A stretch of 64,000 bases of DNA from Sphingomonas sp. GC_Shp_5 (GCF_026540855.1 NZ_JALNUP010000003.1:124001-188000); one strand, 5' to 3'. Positions 53,715 to 62,813 are shown, counted from the stretch's first letter. Notes: a model not told the origin generated them from the letters alone. Translations and numbers: made by a program.

Positions 53715-54989
53715 TCAGACCGCCCTTGCCGCCATCCGCGCGGCGAGCTTCTCTTCCTCGGTCCAGACCTTCTTGACGCGCTCCTTTGGCGGCTTGACCT
53801 GCTTGACCGGCCCGCCGCCCAGCACCGGCGCGCGCTTGGTCGAGTGGCGCGCCACCTCGCAATGCCATTGGTGGTCGTCCTGCACCGTCAAGGCGCGGCC
53901 GATCTCCCGCTCCACGTCATGCAGCCAGGCGCGCTGCTCGGCGTCGCACAATGTGATCGCATGGCCGCTGCGCCCTGCCCGGCCGGTGCGGCCAATCCGG
54001 TGGACATAGCTTTCCGGCAGGCTCGGCAGATCGTGGTTGAAGACGTGGGTGACGGTGTCGACGTCGATGCCGCGGGCGGCGATATCCGTCGCCACCAGCA
54101 CCTGAACCTCGCCGGCGCGGAACGCATCCAGCGCCCGCTCGCGCTGCCCTTGCGACTTGTTGCCGTGCAGCGCCTCGGCGGTGATCCCCTCCTCGCTGAT
54201 GAACGCGCAGACCTCATTGGCGATGTTCTTCTGGAGCGTGAAAACGACCGCCTGGCCCATCTCCGGCGTCCGCAACAGCGCCAGCAGCGCCGCCTTCTTG
54301 TCGGCCGCGTCGAGGAACATCACCGATTGCTCGATGCGATCGACCGTTGTCGACGGCGGTGCGATCTCGACATGCGCCGGATCGGTCAGCAGGCTGGCGG
54401 CGAGCGCGGCGATTGAGGCCGGCATGGTGGCCGAGAACAACACGGTGTGCCGGTCCTTTGGCAGCGTCGCGACCAGGCGCTCGATCGGCTTGGCGAAGCC
54501 CATGTCGAGCATCTGATCGGCCTCGTCGAGCACCAGCGCCTCGAGCGCGGACAGGTCGCAGACGCCCTGATCGACCAAATCGAGCAGCCGCCCTGGCGTC
54601 GCGACGATGATGTCGACGCCCCCTTCGAGCGCCTTGACCTGGTGGAACTGGCTGACTCCGCCGAAGATCGTGGTGACGCTGAGCGACAGATGACGGCCGA
54701 AGCTTTCGAAGCCGGCGGTGATCTGCGACGCCAGTTCGCGCGTGGGGGCGAGCACCAAGACGCGGGCGCCGCCCTTCGGCGCCGGGCGGGGATCTGCGGC
54801 CAGCCGGTGCAGCAGCGGCAGCGCGAAGGCGGCGGTTTTGCCGGTGCCGGTCTGCGCCATACCGAGCATGTCACGGCCCTGCAGCAGCATCGGGATCGAT
54901 CGGGCCTGGATCGGCGTCGGGCTGACATAGCCCGCCTCGGCGAGCGCCTGCAGCAGGGGCGGCGCCAAAGCGAGATCGGCAAAGGTCAT
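53715..54989 (-). CDS. rhlE: DEAD-box RNA helicase, RhlE-like
   Basis: A 424-residue helicase, starting at ATG 54989 (an ATG at 54995 is equally possible). Motifs run in order: Q motif (FADLALAPPLLQAL to PTPIQARSIP), Walker A AQTGTGKT (45-52), PTRELASQ, DEAD box LDEADQML (155-158), SAT in FSATMP, and motif VI YVHRIGRTGRAGR. The basic C-terminal tail ends KKVWTEEEKLAARMAARAV. It unwinds RNA duplexes in ribosome assembly or RNA decay. It is transcribed alone and convergent with the GH144-type gene. Confidence 0.93.
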   Translation of the reverse strand: MTFADLALAPPLLQALAEAGYVSPTPIQARSIPMLLQGRDMLGMAQTGTGKTAAFALPLLHRLAADPRPAPKGGARVLVLAPTRELASQITAGFESFGRHLSLSVTTIFGGVSQFHQVKALEGGVDIIVATPGRLLDLVDQGVCDLSALEALVLDEADQMLDMGFAKPIERLVATLPKDRHTVLFSATMPASIAALAASLLTDPAHVEIAPPSTTVDRIEQSVMFLDAADKKAALLALLRTPEMGQAVVFTLQKNIANEVCAFISEEGITAEALHGNKSQGQRERALDAFRAGEVQVLVATDIAARGIDVDTVTHVFNHDLPSLPESYVHRIGRTGRAGRSGHAITLCDAEQRAWLHDVEREIGRALTVQDDHQWHCEVARHSTKRAPVLGGGPVKQVKPPKERVKKVWTEEEKLAARMAARAV

Positions 54990-55135
54990 GGTCATCGTCA
55001 CGAGGCGCCTCCAGCGCATGCAAGGCTGCGCCGGTGGGCTTAGCTCTATCGAGAGCGCGGGCTGTTAGGTGCGATGCTGCACTGCGTCAATTCCGAAAGA
55101 CCGCGGCCAGGCGATCCTTGGGCCGCTTCCGCCGT

Positions 55136-55348
55136 TCAGGCCGGAAGCGTCGCGCCAGCGCGCCGACGGTGGAGAATGATCACGACGGGCAGGATCAGCA
55201 CCGGGAGCAGCGGCAAAGCCTTGGCGACGTGTGGATGCGCAGCTACCCACTGCATCAGCAGCATGGCTAAGTTCATGCCGCCCCACGTCACCGCAGCGGC
55301 GGCGGCCACGCTGGCGATCACAATGCCAAACCGTAGGCTCCCACTCAT
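55136..55348 (-). CDS. Small two-helix membrane protein
   Basis: A 70-residue protein beginning MSGSLRFGIVIASVAAAAAV. GGAGGGG six bases before the ATG at 55348 decides this start; the frame continues to 55375. Two transmembrane helices are seen (FGIVIASVAAAAAVTWGGMN and ALPLLPVLILPVVIILH) and a basic C-terminus (HRRRAGATLPA). No family is recognised. It stands alone downstream of the AbrB-family gene and upstream of the helicase. Confidence 0.6.
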   Translation of the reverse strand: MSGSLRFGIVIASVAAAAAVTWGGMNLAMLLMQWVAAHPHVAKALPLLPVLILPVVIILHRRRAGATLPA

Positions 55349-55388
55349 CAGCTGCCCCTCCAAAGCACCGGACACCTGTACACTTGCT

Positions 55389-55409
55389 GCGCCCTTAGTG
55401 AAAGGGCGC
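55389..55409. terminator. Hairpin after the AbrB-family gene
   Basis: GCGCCCTT and AAGGGCGC form a perfect 8-bp stem with a 5-base loop, 38 bases beyond the stop codon of the minus-strand operon. No T run follows. Confidence 0.55.
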
Positions 55410-55447
55410 GGCTTGGCCAGAAAATTGCGGATCGCTGCAACAGAGCC

Positions 55448-56512
55448 TCACCCCAGAGGCTCGACCTTCTGCTCCGGCTCGAGTGACGCCGCGATCCGTC
55501 GCGCGAGCCAGGGACCGATCAGCAGCACCGCGACGAAGCGAGCCACCTGCATCGACATCACGAACGGCACGTCGACATGAGTTGAACTGGCGATGATCGC
55601 TACCGAATCAGCGCCCCCCGGGCTCATCGCCAGATAGGCCGTCATCAGATCCTTGCCCGACACGCGTGCCAGGATCAGGCTGCAGCCGGCGCAAAACAGG
55701 ATGAGCGCGCCCGTCGCGAGCAGCAGGCGCGAGGCCGCACGGCGGGCGGTCGCGACGATCTCGGGCGTAAAGCCAAGGCCGATTCGCCAGCCGACCAGCA
55801 GGTAGGAGGGGGCGAGCAGCCAACCCGGCAGCTGCGGGTGCACCACCCCGAGGCTTTCCAGCGCCGCGCCCAGCACCATTGGCCCGAGCAACGCCGCCGC
55901 CGGCATGCCGAGCCGCTTGGCACCCCACACCCCTGCCGCGCCGATCGCCACCGTTTCGGCGAGCCCAAGGGCATCGAACGCGGGGAACCAGGCACCGCCC
56001 GGCGCATGGCCGCCGCCCTGACCGGCAACCAGCGCAGCGAGAATCGACGCCAATGCCGCCACCAGGATGACGCGCAGATAGCTCATGACCGCGACCAGCT
56101 GCCAGTCGGCGCCTTCGTCGCGCGCGATCAGCACCATCGCGGTAGCCGCGCCGGGCATCGATCCCCACACCGCGACCGACCCCGGCAGCACCCGCCAGCG
56201 GGCGAGGATCCAGCCGATCAGCACCCCTGCCGCCAGCGTCGCCAGCACCCCGCCGACGAACAGCCACGGGTCCTGCGCGGCATCGGCTAGTACCGATGGA
56301 TTGAGCGACGGTGCGATCAGCAGGCCGATCGCCGCCTGCGCGGCCATCGACAGCACCGGCGGCAACGCCAGCGTCGCACCCCGGGCCGCGAACACCACCG
56401 CAGCGATCATCGGCCCGAGCAGCAGCCCGGCCGGCAGCCCGATCCCCTCGAGCGCCGCGGCGGAGGCAACCGACCCCAGCAATAACAGGCCGACCTGCCC
56501 GGTGCGGTTCAC
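55448..56512 (-). CDS. AbrB-family membrane protein (PF05145 type)
   Basis: A 354-residue protein with about ten hydrophobic segments in two repeats. Each repeat has the family pattern of a PAGLLLGPMIAA-type turn (GLPAGLLLGPMIAAVVFA and MPAAALLGPMVLGAALES), and helices with GSMPGAATAMVLIARDEGAD and SPGGADSVAIIASS. It is often annotated as a putative ammonia monooxygenase, which is a misleading label; it is likely a transporter or regulator of surface metabolism. It starts with GTG overlapping the isochorismatase-family stop (GTGA at 56509), so the two are co-translated. Confidence 0.85.
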   Translation of the reverse strand: MNRTGQVGLLLLGSVASAAALEGIGLPAGLLLGPMIAAVVFAARGATLALPPVLSMAAQAAIGLLIAPSLNPSVLADAAQDPWLFVGGVLATLAAGVLIGWILARWRVLPGSVAVWGSMPGAATAMVLIARDEGADWQLVAVMSYLRVILVAALASILAALVAGQGGGHAPGGAWFPAFDALGLAETVAIGAAGVWGAKRLGMPAAALLGPMVLGAALESLGVVHPQLPGWLLAPSYLLVGWRIGLGFTPEIVATARRAASRLLLATGALILFCAGCSLILARVSGKDLMTAYLAMSPGGADSVAIIASSTHVDVPFVMSMQVARFVAVLLIGPWLARRIAASLEPEQKVEPLG

Positions 56513-57075
56513 CGGGTGGCGCCGAACTCGATATCGGTGGACTGCACGACTCGCGACAGTTGCGGCAGGATGTTGGTCACTGAAAAGCTGTGCATCTCGT
56601 CCGAGATCGAGGCCGTCGCATCCTCGGCGATCACCACGTCATATGACAATTCCCAGGCCGACCGCGCGGTCGATTCGACCCCCATGTTGGTCGCGATGCC
56701 GGCGATCACCACGGTGTTGCAGCCGCGCCGCCGGAGCTGCAGATCGAGATCGGTGCCGATGAAGGCACCCCAATGATGCTTGAGGACGACGAGATCCCCG
56801 GCTTCCGGCAACCCAGGGACGAATTCGCTGAACTCGGGCGGCGTACCTTCCGGCGGCAGACCGGGCTTGTCCACCTTCTGGCTCGGCAGCGCGCCGGCAG
56901 TGAAGCCGACATGGACCAGCACCACCGGCGCCCCCGCTTCACGAAAGCGAATCGCCAGCGCCTTGGCTGCGGTGACGACCTCGTCACCGGAACGCGGTGC
57001 CTTGGCACGCGGCACGATGCCGTGCTGAAGATCGATGAGGACGAGGGCGGTGGACTGGGGATCGAGCATCGGCAT
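56509..57075 (-). CDS. Isochorismatase-family hydrolase
   Basis: A 188-residue cysteine-hydrolase-fold protein. The conserved Asp is in ALVLIDLQHGIV and the Lys in VVLKHHWGAFIGTDLD. The usual catalytic Cys position in IAGIATNMGVESTAR is not Cys, as in isochorismatase- and PhzD-type members, so a vinyl-ether hydrolase mechanism is possible. The substrate is unknown. First gene of a two-gene operon with the AbrB-family gene. A start at Met3 (57069) is possible. Confidence 0.87.
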   Translation of the reverse strand: MPMLDPQSTALVLIDLQHGIVPRAKAPRSGDEVVTAAKALAIRFREAGAPVVLVHVGFTAGALPSQKVDKPGLPPEGTPPEFSEFVPGLPEAGDLVVLKHHWGAFIGTDLDLQLRRRGCNTVVIAGIATNMGVESTARSAWELSYDVVIAEDATASISDEMHSFSVTNILPQLSRVVQSTDIEFGATR

Positions 57076-57270
57076 GCCGGCTCAACCCCCGTCGTGGACG
57101 ATGCGTTCCGCCGTGGCGGGCAGGCTGCCAATGCCCTTGCAATTGGCCGATCGCTTCGGTTTTGCATGAAACGGCAAACCAGCGTATTGACACAAAAGCT
57201 TGGCACATCGCCGCCACGGCCATAAGGCGCGTGACCATCGACCCGCCTCGACACCTGAAAGCCTACCATT

Positions 57271-57471
57271 ATGCAGATTACCGTTCGTGACAACAATGTC
57301 GACCAGGCCCTCCGCGCGCTCAAGAAGAAGCTGCAGCGCGAAGGCGTGTATCGCGAGATGAAGCTCCGTCGCCACTACGAGAAGCCCTCGGAAAAGCGCG
57401 CCCGCGAGCATGCGGCGGCCGTGAGCCGTGCGCGCAAGGCGGATCGCAAGCGCGCCGAGCGGGACAAGTAA
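57271..57471 (+). CDS. rpsU: 30S ribosomal protein S21 (bS21)
   Basis: A 66-residue very basic protein that starts [20 protein letters not shown] and continues [20 protein letters not shown], the typical S21 pattern. It binds the small ribosomal subunit near the anti-Shine-Dalgarno region and helps initiation. The coding DNA is visibly less GC-rich in codon third positions than in the surroundings, as expected for a highly expressed gene. The next gene starts 18 bases downstream. Confidence 0.97.
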   Translation: MQITVRDNNVDQALRALKKKLQREGVYREMKLRRHYEKPSEKRAREHAAAVSRARKADRKRAERDK

Positions 57472-57489
57472 GAAGCGAGGAACGACGGC

Positions 57490-57693
57490 GTGACGACGGT
57501 CGGCATGCGTGTCGATGAGCTCGGCACGCTGATTCGCGACGGCGGCGCCTTTTATCTGCGCCGCGACCTTGGCGGACGTTATCAGCTGCAGCTTCACCGC
57601 ACGCCGGTGGATCTGGTGGAGAAACGCGTCCGGCTGATCGGCACGCTGGTAGGCGAGGAGCTGGTCAGCGCCGATGGCGTCGGACCTGCCTGA
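57490..57693 (+). CDS. Small DUF5818-like protein
   Basis: A 67-residue protein starting at GTG 57490 after AGGAA (or at ATG 57505). It has a compact beta pattern: VDELGTLIRDGGAFYLRRD, GGRYQLQLHRTPVD, VEKRVRLIGTLVGEELVSADGV. This resembles the sphingomonad family DUF5818 (recalled pattern, not searched). Function unknown. The two repeated VGE/GTL segments suggest a single small barrel. Close spacing to rpsU suggests co-transcription. Confidence 0.65.
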   Translation: MTTVGMRVDELGTLIRDGGAFYLRRDLGGRYQLQLHRTPVDLVEKRVRLIGTLVGEELVSADGVGPA

Positions 57694-58060
57694 GCGGCCG
57701 CGGGTGATGGTCGGGATCCGCGTTCCCGACCGCGCTGAACGCATGCGCTCGCCACGGCGGCGAGCTTGCGGGCGAGCCACGCCTATCGTGCGCCGCATAT
57801 TGCACAGGGTCGCGGCGATGGCGCCGGACCACGGCCGCCGCCGCGATGGCGGACCGACGCGATCGCTTGCCCGCTGCGGACGCTTATTCCTGATCGACGT
57901 CACCTACTAACCCACGATCGGCTAACCCACGATCGGCAATGTTCGGCACCAACGGGCCGGCCGCCGCTGCCCGAAACGCGCCTACCGGGCCGCCGCCACC
58001 AAGGGATCCGATCCTCGACTCCGTCTGGACCGTCAACGACGTCCAAAGGGGATCGACCAC
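57694..58060. other. Intergenic region before the autotransporter
   Basis: 367 bases with no supported gene. A 78-codon plus frame starting at 57674 overlaps the preceding gene and is arginine-rich, so it is not accepted. A perfect tandem repeat is present at 57907-57936. Confidence 0.5.
57907..57936. repeat. Tandem 15-bp repeat, two copies
   Basis: CTAACCCACGATCGG occurs twice head to tail without a spacer. Each copy contains the CGATCG palindrome. It lies 124 bases before the autotransporter start and could be a regulatory site or a slipped-strand duplication. Confidence 0.75.
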
Positions 58061-61000
58061 GTGTATCGCTTGCTTCTGACTTCCACTGCTACCTTGGCCA
58101 TGGTGGCGGCATCGTCCGCCTCGGCTCAGACCGTGATCGACACCAAGCGTACCACCGCCGTGCGCACCTCCACCATCAAGAACGGTGCTGCCGACGCAAT
58201 CAACATCACCGCCGCGGGCAGCGTGGTGCCGACCAACGGCACCGCGGTCACGATCGACAGCAACAACAACCTGGCCAACGCCGGCACCATCCAGGTCAGC
58301 GACGCCAATGGCGCAACGGGCATCCTCGCCCAGGCCAACGTTCGCGGCGACATCACCAACAGCGGCAAGATCATCGTCGACGAGGGCTATACGCCGACCG
58401 ACACCGACAAGGACGGTGATCTCGATGGCGCCTTCGCGCAAGGCGCCGGCCGCACCGGCATCCGCACCGCGGGCCTGTTCACCGGCACGATCACCAACAG
58501 CGGCGAGATCACGGTGGAGGGCAACGACTCCGCCGGCATCTATCTGGGCGGCGCGCTCACCGGCGCGTTCGTCCACAGCGGCAAGACCAGCGTCATCGGC
58601 GATCGCGCCGTCGGCGTGCGCACCGGCGCGGTGAGCGGCAACGTCTCGCTCGGCGGCTCGATCACCGCGGTCGGCCGCGATGCCGTCGCCGCCCGGATCG
58701 ACGGCAACGTGGGAGGCGCGTTGCTGGTCGAGGGGCTGATCGGCGCCTCGGGCTACCGCTACAGCACGCCGCCTGCCGATGTGTCGAAGCTCGACGCGGA
58801 CGATCTGCTCCAGGGCGGATCGGCCTTGATCGTCGCGGGCGACGTCGCCGGCGGCATCACCCTGTCGGGCGCCACCGGCAAGAGCGCCGATGTCATCGCC
58901 TATGGTGCCGCACCCGCGTTCCAGATCGGCGCGGCGGACCGCTCGGTCGCGATCGGCGCCGTCGCCGGCAAGACCCCTGCCGTCGGGCTGGCGATCGATG
59001 GCAAGGTCACCGGCAGTGGCGTATACAGCGGCATCGCCGCCACCGGCCTCGCGATCGGCGGCCTCGGCGGCGCGGTGACGATCGCCGGCGGCGTTTCTGT
59101 CGGCGGCACGGTCCAGGCGACCGCCAATGGCGCGTCCGCGACCGCGATCCGCTTCGGCGCCGGCGCCTCGACGCCCGAACTGCGCGTCACCGGCACGGTG
59201 TCCGCGACCGGCGGCGGCACCGCCGCGATGCAGACCACTGCGGTGCTGATCGACACCGGCGCCGCTGTCGCCACCATCCGCAACGCCGGATCGATCACGG
59301 CGACCGCGTCGGGCGGCGCGGCGATCGCCATCCTCGACCGCACCGGCGGGGTGACGCTGGTGGAGAACAGCGGCGCGATCAGCGCCAAGGGCGGCGACAC
59401 CACCCGCGCCGCCGCGATCGACCTCTCCGCCAACACGTCGGGCGCCACCGTCCGCCAGACGGCTGCCACCGGCGGCACGGCACCCGCAATCACCGGCGCG
59501 ATCCGCTTCGGCGCGGGCAGCGATCGGCTGGATCTGCAGGCGGGCGCGGTGAGCGGCGACGTCGTGTTCGGCGCGGGGAACAACCGGATGGACATGAGCG
59601 GCGCCAGCACCTTCGCCGGCACCACGACCTTCGGCAGCGGCGCCGACACAATAGCGATCGGCGGCACCGCGGTGTTCGGCGGCACCGCCGATTTCGCCGG
59701 CGGCGGCGCAGACCTGCTGGCGATCAGCGGCAAGGGCGTGTTCGCGGGCAAGCTCGCCAACACCGGCAATCTGGCCGTCACGGTAGCGGCCGGCGGCGGC
59801 ACCTTCGCCGCCAGCGGTGGCACGGCGATCGGCTCGCTGACGCTCGGCGACGGCTCGATCCTCTCCGTCGCGCTCGACAAGGCCAATCCCACCGCCAATC
59901 TGATCCAGGTCGGCGGCGCCACCACGATCGGGGCGAACAGCCAGCTCGCGCTGCGTGTCGCCGGTGGCGCCGATGTCGCCGGGCGCTATGTGGTGCTGCA
60001 GTCGGGCACGCTCAGCGGTGCGCAGAACCTGACGCTGTCCACCACCGCCGTGCCGTTCCTCTACAAAGGAACCCTGGTCGCCGGCGCTGCCAATGCGATC
60101 ACCGTCGACGTGGTCCGCAAGGCGCGCGCCGAACTCGGCCTCAACCGCGCCGCGACCAGCGCCTTTGACGCCGTCGACACCGCGATCGGCAGCGATGCCA
60201 AGCTCGCCGCCGCGATCCGCGGCATCTATGACGGCGCCGATTTCCGCGCGGCGATCAACCAGATGCTGCCCAACTATTCGGGCGGTCTGTTCGAGAGCGT
60301 CACGCTCGCCTCGCGCACCGCTGCGTCGCCGCTGCGCGAGCCCGCCGGCGAGTTCACCGAAGAGGGCAATTGGGGCTTCTGGCTGACCCCGGTCGGCTGG
60401 GACGCGTCCAAGGCCGATCGCAGCACCACGAGCTACGACGTCCACGGCTGGGGCATCAGCAGCGGCCTCGAGCGCAAGACGACCGCCGGCAACATCGGCG
60501 TCTCCTTTGCCTATCTCAGCGGCCGCGACAGCGAGGGCTTGGCGGTCAACCGGGTCAAGCACAGCCAGTATGAGCTTGCCGGCTTCTGGCGTGGCCATTG
60601 GGGCGGCTTTGCCGCCCAGGCGCGCGGGTCGGCCGCCTTCGTCTCGTTCGACAGCACCCGCCAGTTCGATGGCGTGCTCGGCACGGAGACGGTGCAGCGC
60701 CGCGCCGCCGCCGATTGGAACGGCATGCTCTACTCGGGCTCGGGATCGGTGTCCTACGAGCAGGCGGTCGGCCAGTTCAGCCTCAGGCCGGTGATCGCGA
60801 TCGACTATTACAAGCTCAACGAGGACGCCTATCGCGAACAGGGTGGCGGCACCGGCTATGATCTTACCGTCCGCAAGCGCAGCAGCGACGAGCTGGCGGT
60901 GACCGCCAGCCTCGCCGCGGGCATCAACTTCGGCGGCGGCGATCGCTATGCCCAGTGGAGCCGGATCGAACTCGAGGGCGGCCGGCGCGAACATGTCGCC

Positions 61001-61204
61001 GGCGCGCTCGGCCGCACCACCGCGAGCTTCGGCAGCGGCACCGCCTTCACCCTTGATCCCGAAGCGCGCGACAGCGGCTGGACCGGCAAGGTTCGCGCGA
61101 TCACCGGCACCACCGAGGTCCGCCTGAGCGGCGAAGTCGGTGCCGAGCAACGGCTTGGCGACGTCGCGCTCTCCGCGCGCGCCGCGCTCCAGTTCGCCTT
61201 TTAG
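58061..61204 (+). CDS. Autotransporter (type V secretion), large
   Basis: A 1047-residue outer-membrane protein starting with GTG. The signal peptide (LLLTSTATLAMVAASSASAQ) is followed by a passenger of about 680 residues made of beta-helix repeats rich in Gly, Ala, Thr and Asn (ITNSGKIIVDEG, ITNSGEITVEGNDSAG, GTVQATANGASATAI). The segment EGNWGFWLTPVGWDASKADR begins the autotransporter barrel (about 770-1047), which ends LSARAALQFAF with terminal Phe. It probably displays the passenger on the surface for adhesion or biofilm. It lies just upstream of a sigma-FecR-TonB cassette but is separated from it by a strong terminator. Confidence 0.88.
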   Translation: MYRLLLTSTATLAMVAASSASAQTVIDTKRTTAVRTSTIKNGAADAINITAAGSVVPTNGTAVTIDSNNNLANAGTIQVSDANGATGILAQANVRGDITNSGKIIVDEGYTPTDTDKDGDLDGAFAQGAGRTGIRTAGLFTGTITNSGEITVEGNDSAGIYLGGALTGAFVHSGKTSVIGDRAVGVRTGAVSGNVSLGGSITAVGRDAVAARIDGNVGGALLVEGLIGASGYRYSTPPADVSKLDADDLLQGGSALIVAGDVAGGITLSGATGKSADVIAYGAAPAFQIGAADRSVAIGAVAGKTPAVGLAIDGKVTGSGVYSGIAATGLAIGGLGGAVTIAGGVSVGGTVQATANGASATAIRFGAGASTPELRVTGTVSATGGGTAAMQTTAVLIDTGAAVATIRNAGSITATASGGAAIAILDRTGGVTLVENSGAISAKGGDTTRAAAIDLSANTSGATVRQTAATGGTAPAITGAIRFGAGSDRLDLQAGAVSGDVVFGAGNNRMDMSGASTFAGTTTFGSGADTIAIGGTAVFGGTADFAGGGADLLAISGKGVFAGKLANTGNLAVTVAAGGGTFAASGGTAIGSLTLGDGSILSVALDKANPTANLIQVGGATTIGANSQLALRVAGGADVAGRYVVLQSGTLSGAQNLTLSTTAVPFLYKGTLVAGAANAITVDVVRKARAELGLNRAATSAFDAVDTAIGSDAKLAAAIRGIYDGADFRAAINQMLPNYSGGLFESVTLASRTAASPLREPAGEFTEEGNWGFWLTPVGWDASKADRSTTSYDVHGWGISSGLERKTTAGNIGVSFAYLSGRDSEGLAVNRVKHSQYELAGFWRGHWGGFAAQARGSAAFVSFDSTRQFDGVLGTETVQRRAAADWNGMLYSGSGSVSYEQAVGQFSLRPVIAIDYYKLNEDAYREQGGGTGYDLTVRKRSSDELAVTASLAAGINFGGGDRYAQWSRIELEGGRREHVAGALGRTTASFGSGTAFTLDPEARDSGWTGKVRAITGTTEVRLSGEVGAEQRLGDVALSARAALQFAF

Positions 61205-61210
61205 GCGAAG

Positions 61211-61237
61211 CGCGCATGCGACACCCCGGCATGCGCG
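61211..61237 (+). other. Hairpin after the autotransporter gene
   Basis: CGCGCATGC (61211-61219) pairs perfectly with GCATGCGCG (61229-61237), loop nine bases, directly after the stop codon. It precedes the stronger terminator and may protect the mRNA end. Confidence 0.5.
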
Positions 61238-61244
61238 ACATTGG

Positions 61245-61275
61245 GGAGCTCCACCCTGCCCCTGGGTGGAGCTCC
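61245..61275 (+). terminator. Rho-independent terminator after the autotransporter gene
   Basis: GGAGCTCCACCC and GGGTGGAGCTCC form a perfect 12-bp stem with a 7-base loop, followed by TTCTCT. It starts 41 bases after the stop and lies 64 bases before the ECF sigma factor start. Confidence 0.8.
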
Positions 61276-61338
61276 TTCTCTCGCCGCGGCGTTTCGGCTA
61301 GACGGTTCGCTCCCCTTTCCATTGAACCGGTCAACCGC

Positions 61339-61854
61339 ATGCCGCCCCCCGGATCTCCCACAGGGATCGAGGCCGTCTACCTCGCCAATCGCGACAAGCT
61401 GGTCCGTTTCCTGCTCGCGCGCGGCGCGGGCGATGCGGCCGAGGATCTCGTGCATGAAGTGTGGCTCAAGGTCGCGAAGCGGCTCGATGGCCCGATCGGC
61501 AACCCGCTCGCCTATCTGTACCGGGCTGCCGACACCGCCATGATCGACCGCTATCGCGCGCGCCGCCAGGCCGAGCGGCGCGACCACGACTGGTTGGACG
61601 GACAAGGCGAGGCGAACGAGGCGGCCGCTCCAACACCTGATCGCATCGTCGCGGCGCGGCAGGCGGCGGCCCAGGTCGATGCGACCCTCGCCGCGCTGCC
61701 CCCGCGGGCCGCATCGATCTTCCGCCGGTCGCGCATCGACGGAGTGCCGCAGCGGCAGATCGCCGCGGAGATGGGGATCAGCCTCAGCACGGTCGAAGCC
61801 GATCTGCGCGCCGCCTGCCGCGCCGTCCTGGACCTCAAGGAACGCCTGCGATGA
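61339..61854 (+). CDS. ECF sigma factor, FecI-like
   Basis: A 171-residue sigma factor. The ATG at 61339 (MPPPGSPTGIEAVYLANRDK) is preferred; the frame is open upstream, but that region holds the terminator. Region 2 is YLANRDKLVRFLLARGAGDAAEDLVHEVWLKVAK, and region 4 is LAALPPRAASIFRRSRIDGVPQRQIAAEMGISLSTVEADLR. No large extra domain is present. It directs RNA polymerase to the cassette in response to the TonB receptor signal. The stop overlaps the FecR start (ATGA at 61851). Confidence 0.9.
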   Translation: MPPPGSPTGIEAVYLANRDKLVRFLLARGAGDAAEDLVHEVWLKVAKRLDGPIGNPLAYLYRAADTAMIDRYRARRQAERRDHDWLDGQGEANEAAAPTPDRIVAARQAAAQVDATLAALPPRAASIFRRSRIDGVPQRQIAAEMGISLSTVEADLRAACRAVLDLKERLR

Positions 61855-62813
61855 CCGACCAGCGTATCGACGAGGAAGCGCTCGGATGGGCGCTTCGCAT
61901 GGCCGAGCCCGATGCCGATTGGGACGCCTTCACCCAATGGCTCGAGGGTGATGCCACGCGTGCCGAGCGTTACGATCGCGCGGCGGTCGCGATGCTTGAC
62001 CTAGACGGTCTGCTCGCGGTGGAGGCGCAGACCCTCACCCCGGCGCCAGAGCCGGTCATTGCGGCGACCGCCCGTGGCTTGGCTCCTGCCGCTGCGCAGC
62101 GACACGGCCGGCGCTGGACGCTCTGGCTGGGCGCCGCTGTCGCCGCCACCGTGACGGCCGCGGTCGGGCTGAGAGTCTGGACCGAGATGCCGCGCCCTTA
62201 TGCGATCGAGACCGCTAACGGCGAGCAGCGGACGGTCGCGCTGGCCGATGGCAGCAGCATCGTGCTCGCTGGCGGCACACGAGTGCGGCTTGACCGCGCT
62301 GATGCGCGGACCGCGTCGCTGGAGCGCGGCGAGGCACTGTTCCGGGTCCGCCACGACGTGCGGCATCCGTTCACCGTCGCCGCCGGCGATCTCCGTCTCG
62401 TCGATCTCGGCACGCTGTTCGACGTCAAGGCGACCGGCACCCGGACCGTCGTCGGTGTTGCCGAGGGCGCGGTGATGGTCGATCCCGATGGCGCCCGACT
62501 CCGGCTCGATCCCGGCCAGGCGGTGATCGCCACGGGCTCGTCGCTGCAACGCACCACCGTCGAACCGGCGGCGGTCGGCGGCTGGCGTGACGGCCGCCTG
62601 GCGTATGACGACGCGCCGCTAGCCGAGGTGGCAGCCGATCTCTCCCGGCAACTCGGCCGACGGGTCGTCGCCAGCCCAGCGGTCGCCACGCGTACCTTCC
62701 ACGGCACGCTCGATGTCAGCACGATCAGGGACCGGCCGGCGCTGCTCGGGCAGCTGCTCGGCGTCGCCGTCCAGCAGCAGGCCGGTGGCTGGATCCTGGA
62801 CGCCGCACCGTGA
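61851..62813 (+). CDS. FecR-like anti-sigma factor/sigma regulator
   Basis: A 320-residue inner-membrane regulator. The N-terminal cytoplasmic part (LGWALRMAEPDADWDAFTQWLEGDATRAERYDR) binds the sigma factor. One transmembrane helix is at about 90-105 (WTLWLGAAVAATVTAAVGL). The periplasmic FecR domain is at about 120-235 (RTVALADGSSIVLAGGTRVRL, LGTLFDVKATGTRTVVGVAEGAV), followed by a DUF4974-like C-terminal part. It relays the signal from the STN domain of the receptor. Overlaps both neighbours by four bases. Confidence 0.9.
   Translation: MTDQRIDEEALGWALRMAEPDADWDAFTQWLEGDATRAERYDRAAVAMLDLDGLLAVEAQTLTPAPEPVIAATARGLAPAAAQRHGRRWTLWLGAAVAATVTAAVGLRVWTEMPRPYAIETANGEQRTVALADGSSIVLAGGTRVRLDRADARTASLERGEALFRVRHDVRHPFTVAAGDLRLVDLGTLFDVKATGTRTVVGVAEGAVMVDPDGARLRLDPGQAVIATGSSLQRTTVEPAAVGGWRDGRLAYDDAPLAEVAADLSRQLGRRVVASPAVATRTFHGTLDVSTIRDRPALLGQLLGVAVQQQAGGWILDAAP

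Noticed and set aside
57674-57910. 78-codon plus frame after the DUF5818-like gene
   Set aside because: Overlaps the preceding gene by 20 bases, very Arg-rich and ends inside the tandem repeat.
57884-61150. Open frame of 1088 codons on the minus strand opposite the autotransporter
   Set aside because: It lies antisense to a clear autotransporter gene and its protein is a low-complexity Gly/Ala/Arg/Asp mix without domains. Long antisense frames are common in GC-rich DNA.
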